Positions 1 to 5,067 of a stretch of 8,548 nucleotides of DNA are shown piece after piece (the first letter of the stretch is position 1; each line of letters begins with the position of its first letter). The stretch is from an uncultured Sulfurovum sp. GTDB lineage: Bacteria; Campylobacterota; Campylobacteria; Campylobacterales; Sulfurovaceae. Under the pieces are notes generated by a model that saw only the letters and a list, made by a program, of their open reading frames with translations, searched no databases and had not been told where the DNA came from. Both the position numbers and the translations under genes were made by a program. The stretch is from NCBI GenBank assembly GCA_902727905.1, contig CACVAR010000067.1, forward strand, positions 1 to 8,548. The letters run 5' to 3'.

Positions 1-37
1 ATATGATAAAGATAGGTTTTTGAACTAAAGAAAGCAT
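1..37 (-). CDS. Start of an unidentified divergent gene (partial)
   Basis: On the minus strand an ATG at 37-35 is preceded, 7 nt upstream, by a strong Shine-Dalgarno (TAGGAG on the minus strand, plus positions 45-50). The frame stays open to the left edge and gives MLSLVQKPIFII. Only twelve codons are visible, so no family can be named; the sequence is hydrophobic and could begin a membrane protein, but that is a guess. The gene is divergent from the 121-aa membrane protein starting at 215. The main support is the ribosome binding site and its spacing. Confidence 0.55.
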   Translation of the reverse strand, partial: MLSLVQKPIFII

Positions 38-214
38 TGTATAGCTCCTATAATATTAATTTTTTATTAATTTTAATTAATTAAATATTAATTAAAGTTT
101 ATTTTAAATAAAAAGAATATAAAGATTAAAATCTAATAAAAATAAGCATAATACTAAACAGCTTATTGATGATAAAATCTAATTAAGAATATTTTTATAT
201 ATAAAGGAACAATA
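38..214. other. AT-rich divergent intergenic region
   Basis: This spacer between two divergent start codons is almost entirely A and T, with runs of TTAATTAA-type self-complementary sequence around 58-100. An 11-bp direct repeat, TAAAATCTAAT, occurs at 127-137 and 173-183, and each copy contains a TAAAAT that could serve as a -10 box for the rightward gene. No -35 box is convincing. It presumably holds the promoters of both flanking genes. No RNA gene or further ORF is seen. Confidence 0.4.
203..208 (+). promoter_or_regulatory. Ribosome binding site supporting a GTG start
   Basis: AAAGGA lies 6 nt before the GTG at 215-217. It is the reason for choosing the GTG codon as start of the 121-aa membrane protein. 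Confidence 0.7.
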
Positions 215-580
215 GTGTCTAAGAATCGAAATGCATTGTCACTAGATAGTGATTACTATAGTGCTGGTGCTTATGAAGAGATAGAGAAAGAACAGCCAGT
301 TTATAGGCAACTTTTCATGGTACTTATGCTTATTGTAGTTAGTATTTTTTCTTATAATTATTTTATTAATACTTACTTTAGTACAAATAACTCTAGTACA
401 ATTAGCTCTGAAGTTATGGAAGTTGAACCTATAGCCGTAGCTAAAGAGAAGAAGCCATTTTTTTTGATTAGAGAGGAGGCTCAACCGATAGTCGTCTCTG
501 TTAAAGATAAAATGCTCCAAGATGATACATTATCAGATGAATACATTAAGTTAGTGCAAGAATCGCTGGGGAATTATTAG
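215..580 (+). CDS. Single-pass membrane protein of unknown function, 121 aa
   Basis: I do not recognise a family. The protein starts at GTG, supported by AAAGGA at 203-208. Residues 1-32 are polar and charged with no signal-peptide character (Tyr/Glu-rich around 14-30). Residues 33-51 form one hydrophobic helix (begins LFMVLMLIVV). Residues 52-121 are a Ser/Thr/Asn-rich linker followed by a short mixed-charge domain ending in GNY. The likely topology is N-terminus inside with a small periplasmic domain, an inference from the Arg/Lys before the helix. The gap to mrp is 98 bp with its own candidate promoter, so the two need not be co-transcribed. It is small for an enzyme; a scaffold or envelope accessory role is possible but not shown. 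Confidence 0.75.
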   Translation: MSKNRNALSLDSDYYSAGAYEEIEKEQPVYRQLFMVLMLIVVSIFSYNYFINTYFSTNNSSTISSEVMEVEPIAVAKEKKPFFLIREEAQPIVVSVKDKMLQDDTLSDEYIKLVQESLGNY

Positions 581-619
581 CTTTTTGTAACTAAAGCATT
601 TAAAAATATTAAAAGCTAA
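577..619 (+). repeat. Weak inverted repeat after the 121-aa gene
   Basis: TTAGCTTTT (577-585) and AAAAGCTAA (611-619) are perfect 9-bp inverted repeats with a 25-nt loop. The left arm overlaps the stop codon of the upstream gene. There is no T-run after the right arm, so a role as terminator is doubtful. Confidence 0.3.
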
Positions 620-630
620 GCAAACTCTTA

Positions 631-639
631 TGATATAAA
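631..639 (+). promoter_or_regulatory. Candidate extended -10 promoter of mrp
   Basis: TGATATAAA is an extended -10 element (TG-n-TATAAA) 40 nt before the mrp start, in an AT-rich upstream stretch with no obvious -35 box, as is usual for the main sigma factor of Campylobacterota. A second TATAAA at 641-646 is an alternative. Confidence 0.4.
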
Positions 640-678
640 GTATAAAAGTATGAAAACTATAACACATAGGAGTCTTGA

Positions 679-1884
679 ATGACAAATGAAACTGTCTTAG
701 ATGCATTAAGAAATGTAACATACCCAGGATTTACGAAAGATATCGTAACTTTTGGCTTTGTAAAAGATATAAATATTGAAGGTGATAAAGTATCATTTAC
801 AGTAGATATTACTTCTTCAGCCGATGAAGTAAAAGGAAAGATTGTATCTGAAGCTACAGCAGAACTTAAAAAGCTTGGTTTCTTGGCAATTGATGTAAAT
901 GTTAAAGCACCAGAAGCACCAAAGCAGATGTCTAACTCTGTAACGGGTAAAAACATTGCTCCTCATATTAAAAACTTTGTAATGGTAAGTTCTGGTAAAG
1001 GTGGAGTTGGTAAATCAACTACTTCTGTTAACTTGGCAATTGCTATGGCAATGCAAGGTAAAAAAGTTGGTATTTTAGATGCTGATATTTATGGTCCAAA
1101 TATTCCTCGAATGATGGGGGTACATGGTGTTAAACCAGAGATGCAAGGAAATAAAGTTTTACCAATCGAAGCGTATGGTATTGAAATGATGTCAATGGGT
1201 TCTCTTGCAGAAGATGGTAAGTCGTTAATCTGGAGAGGTTCAATGATTATGAAAGCCATTGAGCAATTTTTAAGAGATATTTTATGGTCAGAATTAGATG
1301 TATTAGTAATCGACATGCCACCGGGAACAGGTGATGCTCAGTTATCATTAGCTCAGTCGGTTCCAGTTACTGCTGGTATTGTTGTTACAACACCTCAGCA
1401 AGTAAGTTTAGATGATTCAAAACGTTCACTAAATATGTTTGAAAAATTCCATATTCCTTTAGCAGGTGTGGTTGAGAATATGTCTGGATTTATTTGTCCA
1501 TCATGTGATACTGAATCAGACATTTTTGGTATGGGTACAGCTAAAGCAATTGCAGAAGAATATAACACAACATTAATGGCACAAGTGCCAATAGAGCCAG
1601 CTATTAGAAATGGTGGAGATACAGGGCAACCTATTACTTTCTTCCAACCAGAGTCTGAAACAGCAAAACGTTATCATGCAGCTGGGGCAAGTTTATTAAC
1701 TTTCCTTGACAAAGTAAATGCAGAGGGTGGTGTAGACAATGCAGCAATGCAACCAACAACACCTCCAGGTGTATCTGCTTGTAGTACAGGTTCTACTGCA
1801 GCAGCTGCAGCACCGACTAAAGCAGCTCCAAAAACTGAAGCTCCTGCTTCTGGTGGATGTTGTGGTGGTGGACACTGTGATTAA
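679..1884 (+). CDS. mrp: Mrp/NBP35-family P-loop ATPase (Fe-S cluster carrier)
   Basis: This is a 401-aa cytoplasmic ATPase of the Mrp/ApbC/NBP35 family, which binds and transfers Fe-S clusters to target proteins. Residues 1-75 form a MIP18/DUF59-type domain (VLDALRNVTYPGF near 6-18). The deviant Walker A motif SGKGGVGKS is at 105-113 with the second lysine typical of the MinD/Mrp class at 107. Asp-rich switch segments follow (LDADIYGPN 133-141; IDMPPGTGD 211-219). The cluster-binding CPSC is at 273-276. The core ends near 345; a 55-residue Ala/Pro/Thr-rich tail then ends in Cys394, Cys395, His399 and Cys400 within a glycine-rich sequence, plus Cys368. AGGAGT at 668-673 sets the ATG start. 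The family assignment is firm; the function of the tail is unknown. Confidence 0.96.
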   Translation: MTNETVLDALRNVTYPGFTKDIVTFGFVKDINIEGDKVSFTVDITSSADEVKGKIVSEATAELKKLGFLAIDVNVKAPEAPKQMSNSVTGKNIAPHIKNFVMVSSGKGGVGKSTTSVNLAIAMAMQGKKVGILDADIYGPNIPRMMGVHGVKPEMQGNKVLPIEAYGIEMMSMGSLAEDGKSLIWRGSMIMKAIEQFLRDILWSELDVLVIDMPPGTGDAQLSLAQSVPVTAGIVVTTPQQVSLDDSKRSLNMFEKFHIPLAGVVENMSGFICPSCDTESDIFGMGTAKAIAEEYNTTLMAQVPIEPAIRNGGDTGQPITFFQPESETAKRYHAAGASLLTFLDKVNAEGGVDNAAMQPTTPPGVSACSTGSTAAAAAPTKAAPKTEAPASGGCCGGGHCD

Positions 1885-1891
1885 TAATTAG

Positions 1892-1916
1892 AGTATGGTT
1901 TTTTAACCATACTTTT
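1892..1916 (+). terminator. Rho-independent-type terminator of mrp
   Basis: AGTATGGTT (1892-1900), loop TTTT (1901-1904) and AACCATACT (1905-1913) make a perfect 9-bp stem, followed by three more T before a G. It begins 8 nt after the mrp stop. The stem is AT-rich and the T-tract short, so termination may be partial. Confidence 0.6.
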
Positions 1917-1920
1917 GGGT

Positions 1921-1942
1921 ATAGATAGAGTAATCTATCTAT
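1921..1942. repeat. Second perfect hairpin in the convergent spacer
   Basis: ATAGATAGA (1921-1929), loop GTAA, and TCTATCTAT (1934-1942) form a perfect 9-bp stem. It sits between mrp and the 3' end of the minus-strand 73-aa gene. Neither side has a T-tract, so it is not a classical terminator, although it may act as a 3' barrier for the minus-strand transcript. Confidence 0.45.
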
Positions 1943-1965
1943 GTTCTTGCAGATTAAAATTTCTT

Positions 1966-2187
1966 TTAAGCACTTCTTTGAAGTTGCATGTACCAATCGT
2001 CATCTTCGTTTGCATCTATAATGGTGATTTCTAAACCTTCAGAACTCATACCAGCTTCGACAATATACTCTTCAGGAATATCAAGCATCTGCTCACAGTA
2101 ATCAAATGCATTGTTTGGCTCATGCAAATCACTTAAATTCCAACTCTTGTCTATTTTTCGTTTCCTTATAACAAAAAATTCTTCCAT
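1966..2187 (-). CDS. Small acidic protein of unknown function, 73 aa
   Basis: No family recognised. The frame is open further upstream (to 2247, 93 aa), but the ATG at 2187-2185 is the better start: the minus strand has AAAGGAG (plus 2194-2200) 6 nt before it, and the 20 extra residues would read through that site and the candidate -10 box. The 73-aa protein begins MEEFFVIRKRK, has a basic segment at 8-14, then becomes acidic, with a hydrophobic patch (GLEITIID, 51-58) followed by NEDDDWY (60-66). There is one cysteine (31), no membrane segment and no signal peptide, so it is probably a small soluble cytoplasmic protein. It converges with mrp and is a single-gene unit. Its alternating hydrophobic pattern suggests a small alpha/beta fold, which is inference only. 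Confidence 0.75.
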   Translation of the reverse strand: MEEFFVIRKRKIDKSWNLSDLHEPNNAFDYCEQMLDIPEEYIVEAGMSSEGLEITIIDANEDDDWYMQLQRSA

Positions 2188-2193
2188 ATCTAA

Positions 2194-2200
2194 CTCCTTT
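2194..2200 (-). promoter_or_regulatory. Strong ribosome binding site deciding the 73-aa start
   Basis: On the minus strand this reads AAAGGAG and lies 6 nt before the ATG at 2187. It favours the 73-aa over the 93-aa reading. Confidence 0.8.
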
Positions 2201-2211
2201 GAAAAATTGAT

Positions 2212-2250
2212 ATGATAAATTCTAATAAATATTTTCTTGAAATGCAAGAA
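2212..2250 (-). promoter_or_regulatory. Candidate promoter with overlapping palindrome
   Basis: Reading the minus strand, TATCAT (plus 2217-2212, five of six matches to TATAAT) is a plausible -10 box, giving a leader of roughly 18 nt. The expected -35 position is covered by the palindrome TTCTTG-N5-CAAGAA (plus 2234-2250), and no good -35 hexamer is present. The palindrome could be an operator for a dimeric regulator. On the plus strand it is followed by six T (2252-2257), but no plus-strand gene lies upstream for it to terminate. Confidence 0.35.
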
Positions 2251-2386
2251 CTTTTTTAAAAGTAATGATATTTATTCTCATTTCCTAATAAATTTAATTA
2301 TATTTATTTCAAATAGATATAATAAAAAATAAATAATTATAAAATAAAACTTTAAATTATAATATATATTTATTATTGTTAATGTT

Positions 2387-2415
2387 TTGAATTTTGGCTA
2401 AAAGTAGCTAAAATT
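2387..2415 (+). promoter_or_regulatory. Candidate sigma-70 promoter of the 48-aa ORF
   Basis: TTGAAT (2387-2392, four of six) and TAAAAT (2410-2415, five of six) are separated by 17 nt. The predicted start of transcription, near 2421-2423, leaves a leader of about 20 nt before the ATG at 2442. The element GCTAAAA is repeated 11 nt apart (2397-2403, 2408-2414). Confidence 0.45.
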
Positions 2416-2441
2416 AATGATATTAAACCATAGGAAAAAAT

Positions 2442-2588
2442 ATGAATAATGATGAGTTACTAAATCTCTATTTAGAAAAATTAAGACAATTAGCAAAAGA
2501 GTCTTTGGAAGATAAAAAAGCACTTAGTGTAATGGAAGCATTAAAACAATCAATGATATTTTTAGAAGGAGAGATGACAGGGTATTAG
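2442..2588 (+). CDS. Small helical protein of unknown function, 48 aa
   Basis: A short ORF starting at ATG 2442 encodes 48 residues, beginning MNNDELLNLY and ending EGEMTGY before TAG. AGGA at 2433-2436 lies 5 nt upstream of the ATG, and a promoter with 17-nt spacing is found at 2387-2415. The composition looks coding: Leu, Glu, Lys and Ala in heptad-like spacing (LLNLYLEKLRQLAKESLED), predicting one or two amphipathic helices, in a region otherwise nearly pure AT. There is no membrane segment and no cysteine. It could be a small regulatory or protein-binding peptide; the function is unknown. The main risk is that it is a chance ORF, but promoter, ribosome site and composition agree. Confidence 0.55.
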   Translation: MNNDELLNLYLEKLRQLAKESLEDKKALSVMEALKQSMIFLEGEMTGY

Positions 2589-2697
2589 TATATATTATTA
2601 GAGTTAAAAGAAAATATAATATAAGTAAAAATTTTATATATTTATGTAAAAAAGTTTTACTAAAATATAATTAAAACAAATATAATTTGACTATTCT
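2589..2697. other. AT-rich spacer without a gene
   Basis: This is nearly pure A/T sequence between the 48-aa ORF and the promoter of the membrane protein. A 7-bp inverted repeat AGTAAAA/TTTTACT (2624-2630, 2655-2661) is too weak and long-looped to call. No other feature is seen. Confidence 0.4.
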
Positions 2698-2706
2698 TGG
2701 TATAAT
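2698..2706 (+). promoter_or_regulatory. Extended -10 promoter of the 141-aa membrane protein
   Basis: TGGTATAAT is a perfect extended -10 element (TG-n-TATAAT) 31 nt before the ATG at 2738. A TTGACT at 2687-2692 is only 8 nt upstream and cannot act as a -35 box. Upstream DNA is A/T-rich, as in Campylobacterota housekeeping promoters. Confidence 0.65.
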
Positions 2707-2737
2707 AAATAACAAATTCAAAAATTAAGGATTAAAG

Positions 2738-3163
2738 ATGGGTACATTAATGTTGGCTATTGGAGCCGGACTACTTTACAATATGATTGTTTTTTATATG
2801 TGTGAAGAGAAATCACTAAAAGATGCAAACTTTTCAGATATGAAGTGTTTAGTTCAAGAAGAAGTAGATATGTCAGAGTGTTTTGAAACATATAATACGA
2901 TGCAGTATATGCTTTACTTTATGTTGTCAGCATTTATTTTTGCAGCATTGGTAACACATTACTTTCTAATTCCAGCAGGTGTTGATTTAGCTGGTTTAAT
3001 GGCATATGTATTTATTCCTTCTTTACTAGGGTCTCTTTTAATTTTACTTGTAAAATGGAGATATCAACCGTTTATTAAGTTGGCATCATCTTTTATGTAT
3101 GGTAGTGGTTATATGACTGCAACGGGCGTTGCTGTTGGACTTGTTTACTTCCTTGGGTCATAG
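2738..3163 (+). CDS. Four-helix integral membrane protein of unknown function, 141 aa
   Basis: No family recognised. AAGGA at 2727-2731, 6 nt upstream, supports the ATG. Hydrophobic segments are at about 4-21, 56-77, 86-106 and 116-140. Between helices 1 and 2 is a 33-residue polar, acidic loop (22-55) that contains all three cysteines: Cys22 at the membrane edge, then Cys37 and Cys48. If the loop faces the periplasm, a Cys37-Cys48 disulfide would be possible. KWR (106-108), between helices 3 and 4, is the main cluster of positive charge and probably lies inside; that would put the Cys loop inside if all four helices span, so the topology is uncertain. The gene has its own promoter and terminator and appears monocistronic. 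Transport, sensing or an accessory role cannot be separated from sequence alone. Confidence 0.85.
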   Translation: MGTLMLAIGAGLLYNMIVFYMCEEKSLKDANFSDMKCLVQEEVDMSECFETYNTMQYMLYFMLSAFIFAALVTHYFLIPAGVDLAGLMAYVFIPSLLGSLLILLVKWRYQPFIKLASSFMYGSGYMTATGVAVGLVYFLGS

Positions 3164-3172
3164 ATACTTTTA

Positions 3173-3202
3173 GTTACGGCAGTTTGCCGTAACAGTTTTT
3201 TT
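3173..3202 (+). terminator. Strong rho-independent terminator
   Basis: GTTACGGCA (3173-3181), loop GTT, and TGCCGTAAC (3185-3193) form a perfect 9-bp stem with five G-C pairs, followed by AG and seven T (3196-3202). It closes the membrane-protein transcription unit and insulates the heptose operon downstream. Confidence 0.9.
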
Positions 3203-3230
3203 CTTTACATCTCTCTTTTTAATTATTTCA

Positions 3231-3238
3231 GATAAAAT
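3231..3238 (+). promoter_or_regulatory. Candidate promoter of the heptose operon
   Basis: GATAAAAT offers a -10 box (TAAAAT, 3233-3238) about 30 nt before the first start codon, preceded by a T-rich stretch (3213-3229). No -35 hexamer at correct spacing is visible; TTTACA at 3204-3209 is too far (23 nt). It is the only good candidate between the terminator at 3202 and the first gene. Confidence 0.35.
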
Positions 3239-3267
3239 TCCTTACTTATTATATTTAAAGGACGACT

Positions 3268-3531
3268 ATGTCAAACTCTGAAAAACTCAAAAACTTTTTA
3301 ACACAAGAAATTATCCCAGATTTAGAAGAGGCAATAGATGAAATGTTTGCATTTATAGAGAAAGCTAAAATGGCATCTATTGCAGATAAAGAAGAGTTAC
3401 AAGAACTTCAAGAAATGCATGCTGAATGTAAAGAGATTGTGGTTGAAATTGAAGCTGGTGAAATGAATGATCAAGAAGCTGGGGATATTTTATCTGAATT
3501 TGTTGAAATGAAAACAGCTGACGACGAGTAA
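3268..3531 (+). CDS. Acidic helical protein heading the heptose operon, 87 aa
   Basis: No family recognised. AAAGGA (3257-3262), 5 nt before the ATG, supports the start. The sequence is strongly acidic (Glu/Asp throughout, few basic residues after position 42) and almost all helix-forming. Heptad-like hydrophobic spacing occurs at about 15-35 and 41-62, suggesting a two-helix coiled coil or helical hairpin, followed by a short third helix near 68-82 and an acidic tail ADDE. One cysteine (54); no membrane or signal segment, so probably cytoplasmic. Its stop lies 4 nt before the TTG start of gmhB, so the two are very likely co-transcribed and translationally coupled. A role in heptose synthesis is suggested only by position. 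Confidence 0.85.
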   Translation: MSNSEKLKNFLTQEIIPDLEEAIDEMFAFIEKAKMASIADKEELQELQEMHAECKEIVVEIEAGEMNDQEAGDILSEFVEMKTADDE

Positions 3532-3535
3532 CGTT

Positions 3536-4066
3536 TTGCAAAAGGCATTGTTTTTAGATCGTGATGGTATTATCAATATAGATCATGGTTATATTTATCA
3601 GGTTGAGAAGTTTGAGTTCACTGACGGTATATTTGATTTACTTAGACTTTTTATACAAAAAGATTATATTCTTTTTATTGTTACTAATCAGTCAGGTATA
3701 GGAAGAGGTTACTATACAGAAGACGACTTCCATACATTAACTAAGTGGATGTTAGAAGCTTTAAAAAATGAGGGTATAGATATTGCGTCAGTTCATTACT
3801 GTAGACATGCTCCAGAAGAAAATTGTTTTTGCCGTAAACCTAAAACAGGTATGGTTGATGAAGTTCTTTCTAAAAACAGTATTGATTTAAGAAATTCTTG
3901 GCTTATTGGGGATAAACAGAGTGATATTGATCTAGCAGATAACAGTAAAATATCAAAAAGTATTGCCATTGGTGAGAGAAGTATTGAGAGCGCAAACTAT
4001 ACTTTCAAAACGATTTCAGAGTGTAAACTTTTCTTAGAGGAAAATGAAGCTATAATTAGTTCATGA
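3536..4066 (+). CDS. gmhB: D-glycero-beta-D-manno-heptose-1,7-bisphosphate 7-phosphatase
   Basis: This cytoplasmic HAD-superfamily phosphatase removes the C7 phosphate in the third step of ADP-heptose synthesis. The 176-aa protein has the catalytic pair Asp8/Asp10 in FLDRDG, the second motif TNQSG at 50-54, CRKP at 99-102, and GDKQSDID at 125-132 for Mg2+ binding. A zinc-binding loop is visible as Cys89-x-His91 and Cys97-x-Cys99, with a shorter insert than in the E. coli enzyme. The start must be TTG at 3536: no in-frame ATG precedes the catalytic Asp, a stop codon at 3509 closes the frame upstream, and family members begin at the same point. There is no clear Shine-Dalgarno, so initiation probably depends on coupling to the 87-aa gene 4 nt upstream. 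Confidence 0.94.
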   Translation: MQKALFLDRDGIINIDHGYIYQVEKFEFTDGIFDLLRLFIQKDYILFIVTNQSGIGRGYYTEDDFHTLTKWMLEALKNEGIDIASVHYCRHAPEENCFCRKPKTGMVDEVLSKNSIDLRNSWLIGDKQSDIDLADNSKISKSIAIGERSIESANYTFKTISECKLFLEENEAIISS

Positions 4067-5067
4067 AATACAATGACATTGACTTTAATAATAAAACGAT
4101 TCTAATTACTGGTGGAGCTGGATTCATTGGCTCTAATTTGGCTTTTTACTTTCAAGAAAATTTCCCTTCTGCTCATATTGTTATTTTTGATATTTTTCGT
4201 TCAGAAAAAACTTTTTCTAATGGGAACTTACAGAGCTTTGGGCATTATAAAAACTTAATTGGTTTTCATGGGGACATTATTTGTGGAGATTTAAACTCAC
4301 AACAAGATATGAAACAGTTGGATACCTATGCTTTTGACCATATCTTTCATCAAGCTGCAATTTCAGACACACGCGTCTATGATCAAGAGATTATTATGCA
4401 AACGAATGTCAACTCTTTTTATGCTATTTTAGAAATGGCAAAAAAAGACAATGCCTCTTTGGTTTATGCTTCTTCTGCAGCCACTTATGGTTCACAGCCA
4501 TCACCTCAAACTGTTGGGAAAGAAGCTCCAGAAAACCCTTACGGTTTCTCTAAATATGCCATGGATCAAATAGCCCACCGTTACATACGTGAAAATCCTG
4601 ACATGAATATTGTGGGTTTAAAGTATTTTAATGTTTATGGTGCTAGAGAGTTCTTTAAAGACAAAACGTCTTCTACCGTTATTCAATTTGGACACCAAAT
4701 ATTGGCTGGAAAAACACCACGGCTTTTTGAAGGTAGTGATGAAATAGTACGTGACTTTGTATACATAAAAGATGTTCTTCAAGCAAACATAAAGGCGTGT
4801 AATCCTAAAAAGTCTGGCGTTTATAATGTTGGAACTTCAAAACCAAGATCTTTTCAAGATATTGCAGATATTTTGCAAAAAGAGCTAGATACAGATTATG
4901 GAACAGATTACTTCCCCAACCCTTTTACTGGATACCAAATGCATACCCAAGCAGATACTTCGACATCCAAAGAGTTTTTAGATTATGAGCCTCAGTGGGA
5001 ACTTGAAGAGGGGATTCAGGATTATTTATCTGAAATTATTCGTATGTATGAAGAAGAAGTGAAATGA
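4063..5067 (+). CDS. hldD: ADP-L-glycero-D-manno-heptose 6-epimerase
   Basis: This is a short-chain dehydrogenase-type epimerase (NAD(P)-dependent) that converts ADP-D-glycero- to ADP-L-glycero-D-manno-heptose, the last step before transfer to LPS. The 334-aa protein is slightly longer than E. coli HldD (310). The Rossmann motif TGGAGFIGSN is at 16-25. The catalytic region is YASSAATYG at 135-143 with YGFSK at 160-164 (Tyr160, Lys164). KYFNVYGARE at 187-196 and FEGSDEIVRDFVYIKDV at 222-238 are close matches to the conserved HldD segments. The start overlaps the gmhB stop (ATGA, 4063-4066), indicating coupled translation; no strong ribosome site lies close upstream. The whole family signature is intact. 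Confidence 0.95.
   Translation: MKYNDIDFNNKTILITGGAGFIGSNLAFYFQENFPSAHIVIFDIFRSEKTFSNGNLQSFGHYKNLIGFHGDIICGDLNSQQDMKQLDTYAFDHIFHQAAISDTRVYDQEIIMQTNVNSFYAILEMAKKDNASLVYASSAATYGSQPSPQTVGKEAPENPYGFSKYAMDQIAHRYIRENPDMNIVGLKYFNVYGAREFFKDKTSSTVIQFGHQILAGKTPRLFEGSDEIVRDFVYIKDVLQANIKACNPKKSGVYNVGTSKPRSFQDIADILQKELDTDYGTDYFPNPFTGYQMHTQADTSTSKEFLDYEPQWELEEGIQDYLSEIIRMYEEEVK

Noticed and set aside
242..520. Minus-strand open frame opposite the 121-aa membrane protein
   Set aside because: It is antisense to a gene with a proper ribosome site and a coherent membrane topology; no ribosome site or recognisable product of its own.
657..1316. Two minus-strand open frames opposite mrp (657-956 and 1089-1316)
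   Set aside because: They are shadows of a gene with unmistakable Mrp motifs.
2188..2247. N-terminal extension of the 73-aa minus-strand protein to a 93-aa form
   Set aside because: The extension covers the ribosome binding site and candidate -10 box of the ATG at 2187, has no ribosome site of its own, and is Ile/Lys/Phe-rich as expected for translated AT-rich spacer.
2234..2257. Hairpin plus T-run as a plus-strand terminator
   Set aside because: No plus-strand gene lies upstream to be terminated; the position over a minus-strand promoter fits an operator better, and the 6-bp stem is weak.
2624..2661. Inverted repeat AGTAAAA/TTTTACT as a terminator for the 48-aa ORF
   Set aside because: Seven AT-dominated pairs around a 24-nt loop is expected by chance in this nearly pure A/T spacer.
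2687..2706. TTGACT/TATAAT as a classical -35/-10 promoter
   Set aside because: The spacing is 8 nt instead of about 17; the TATAAT was kept as an extended -10 promoter instead.
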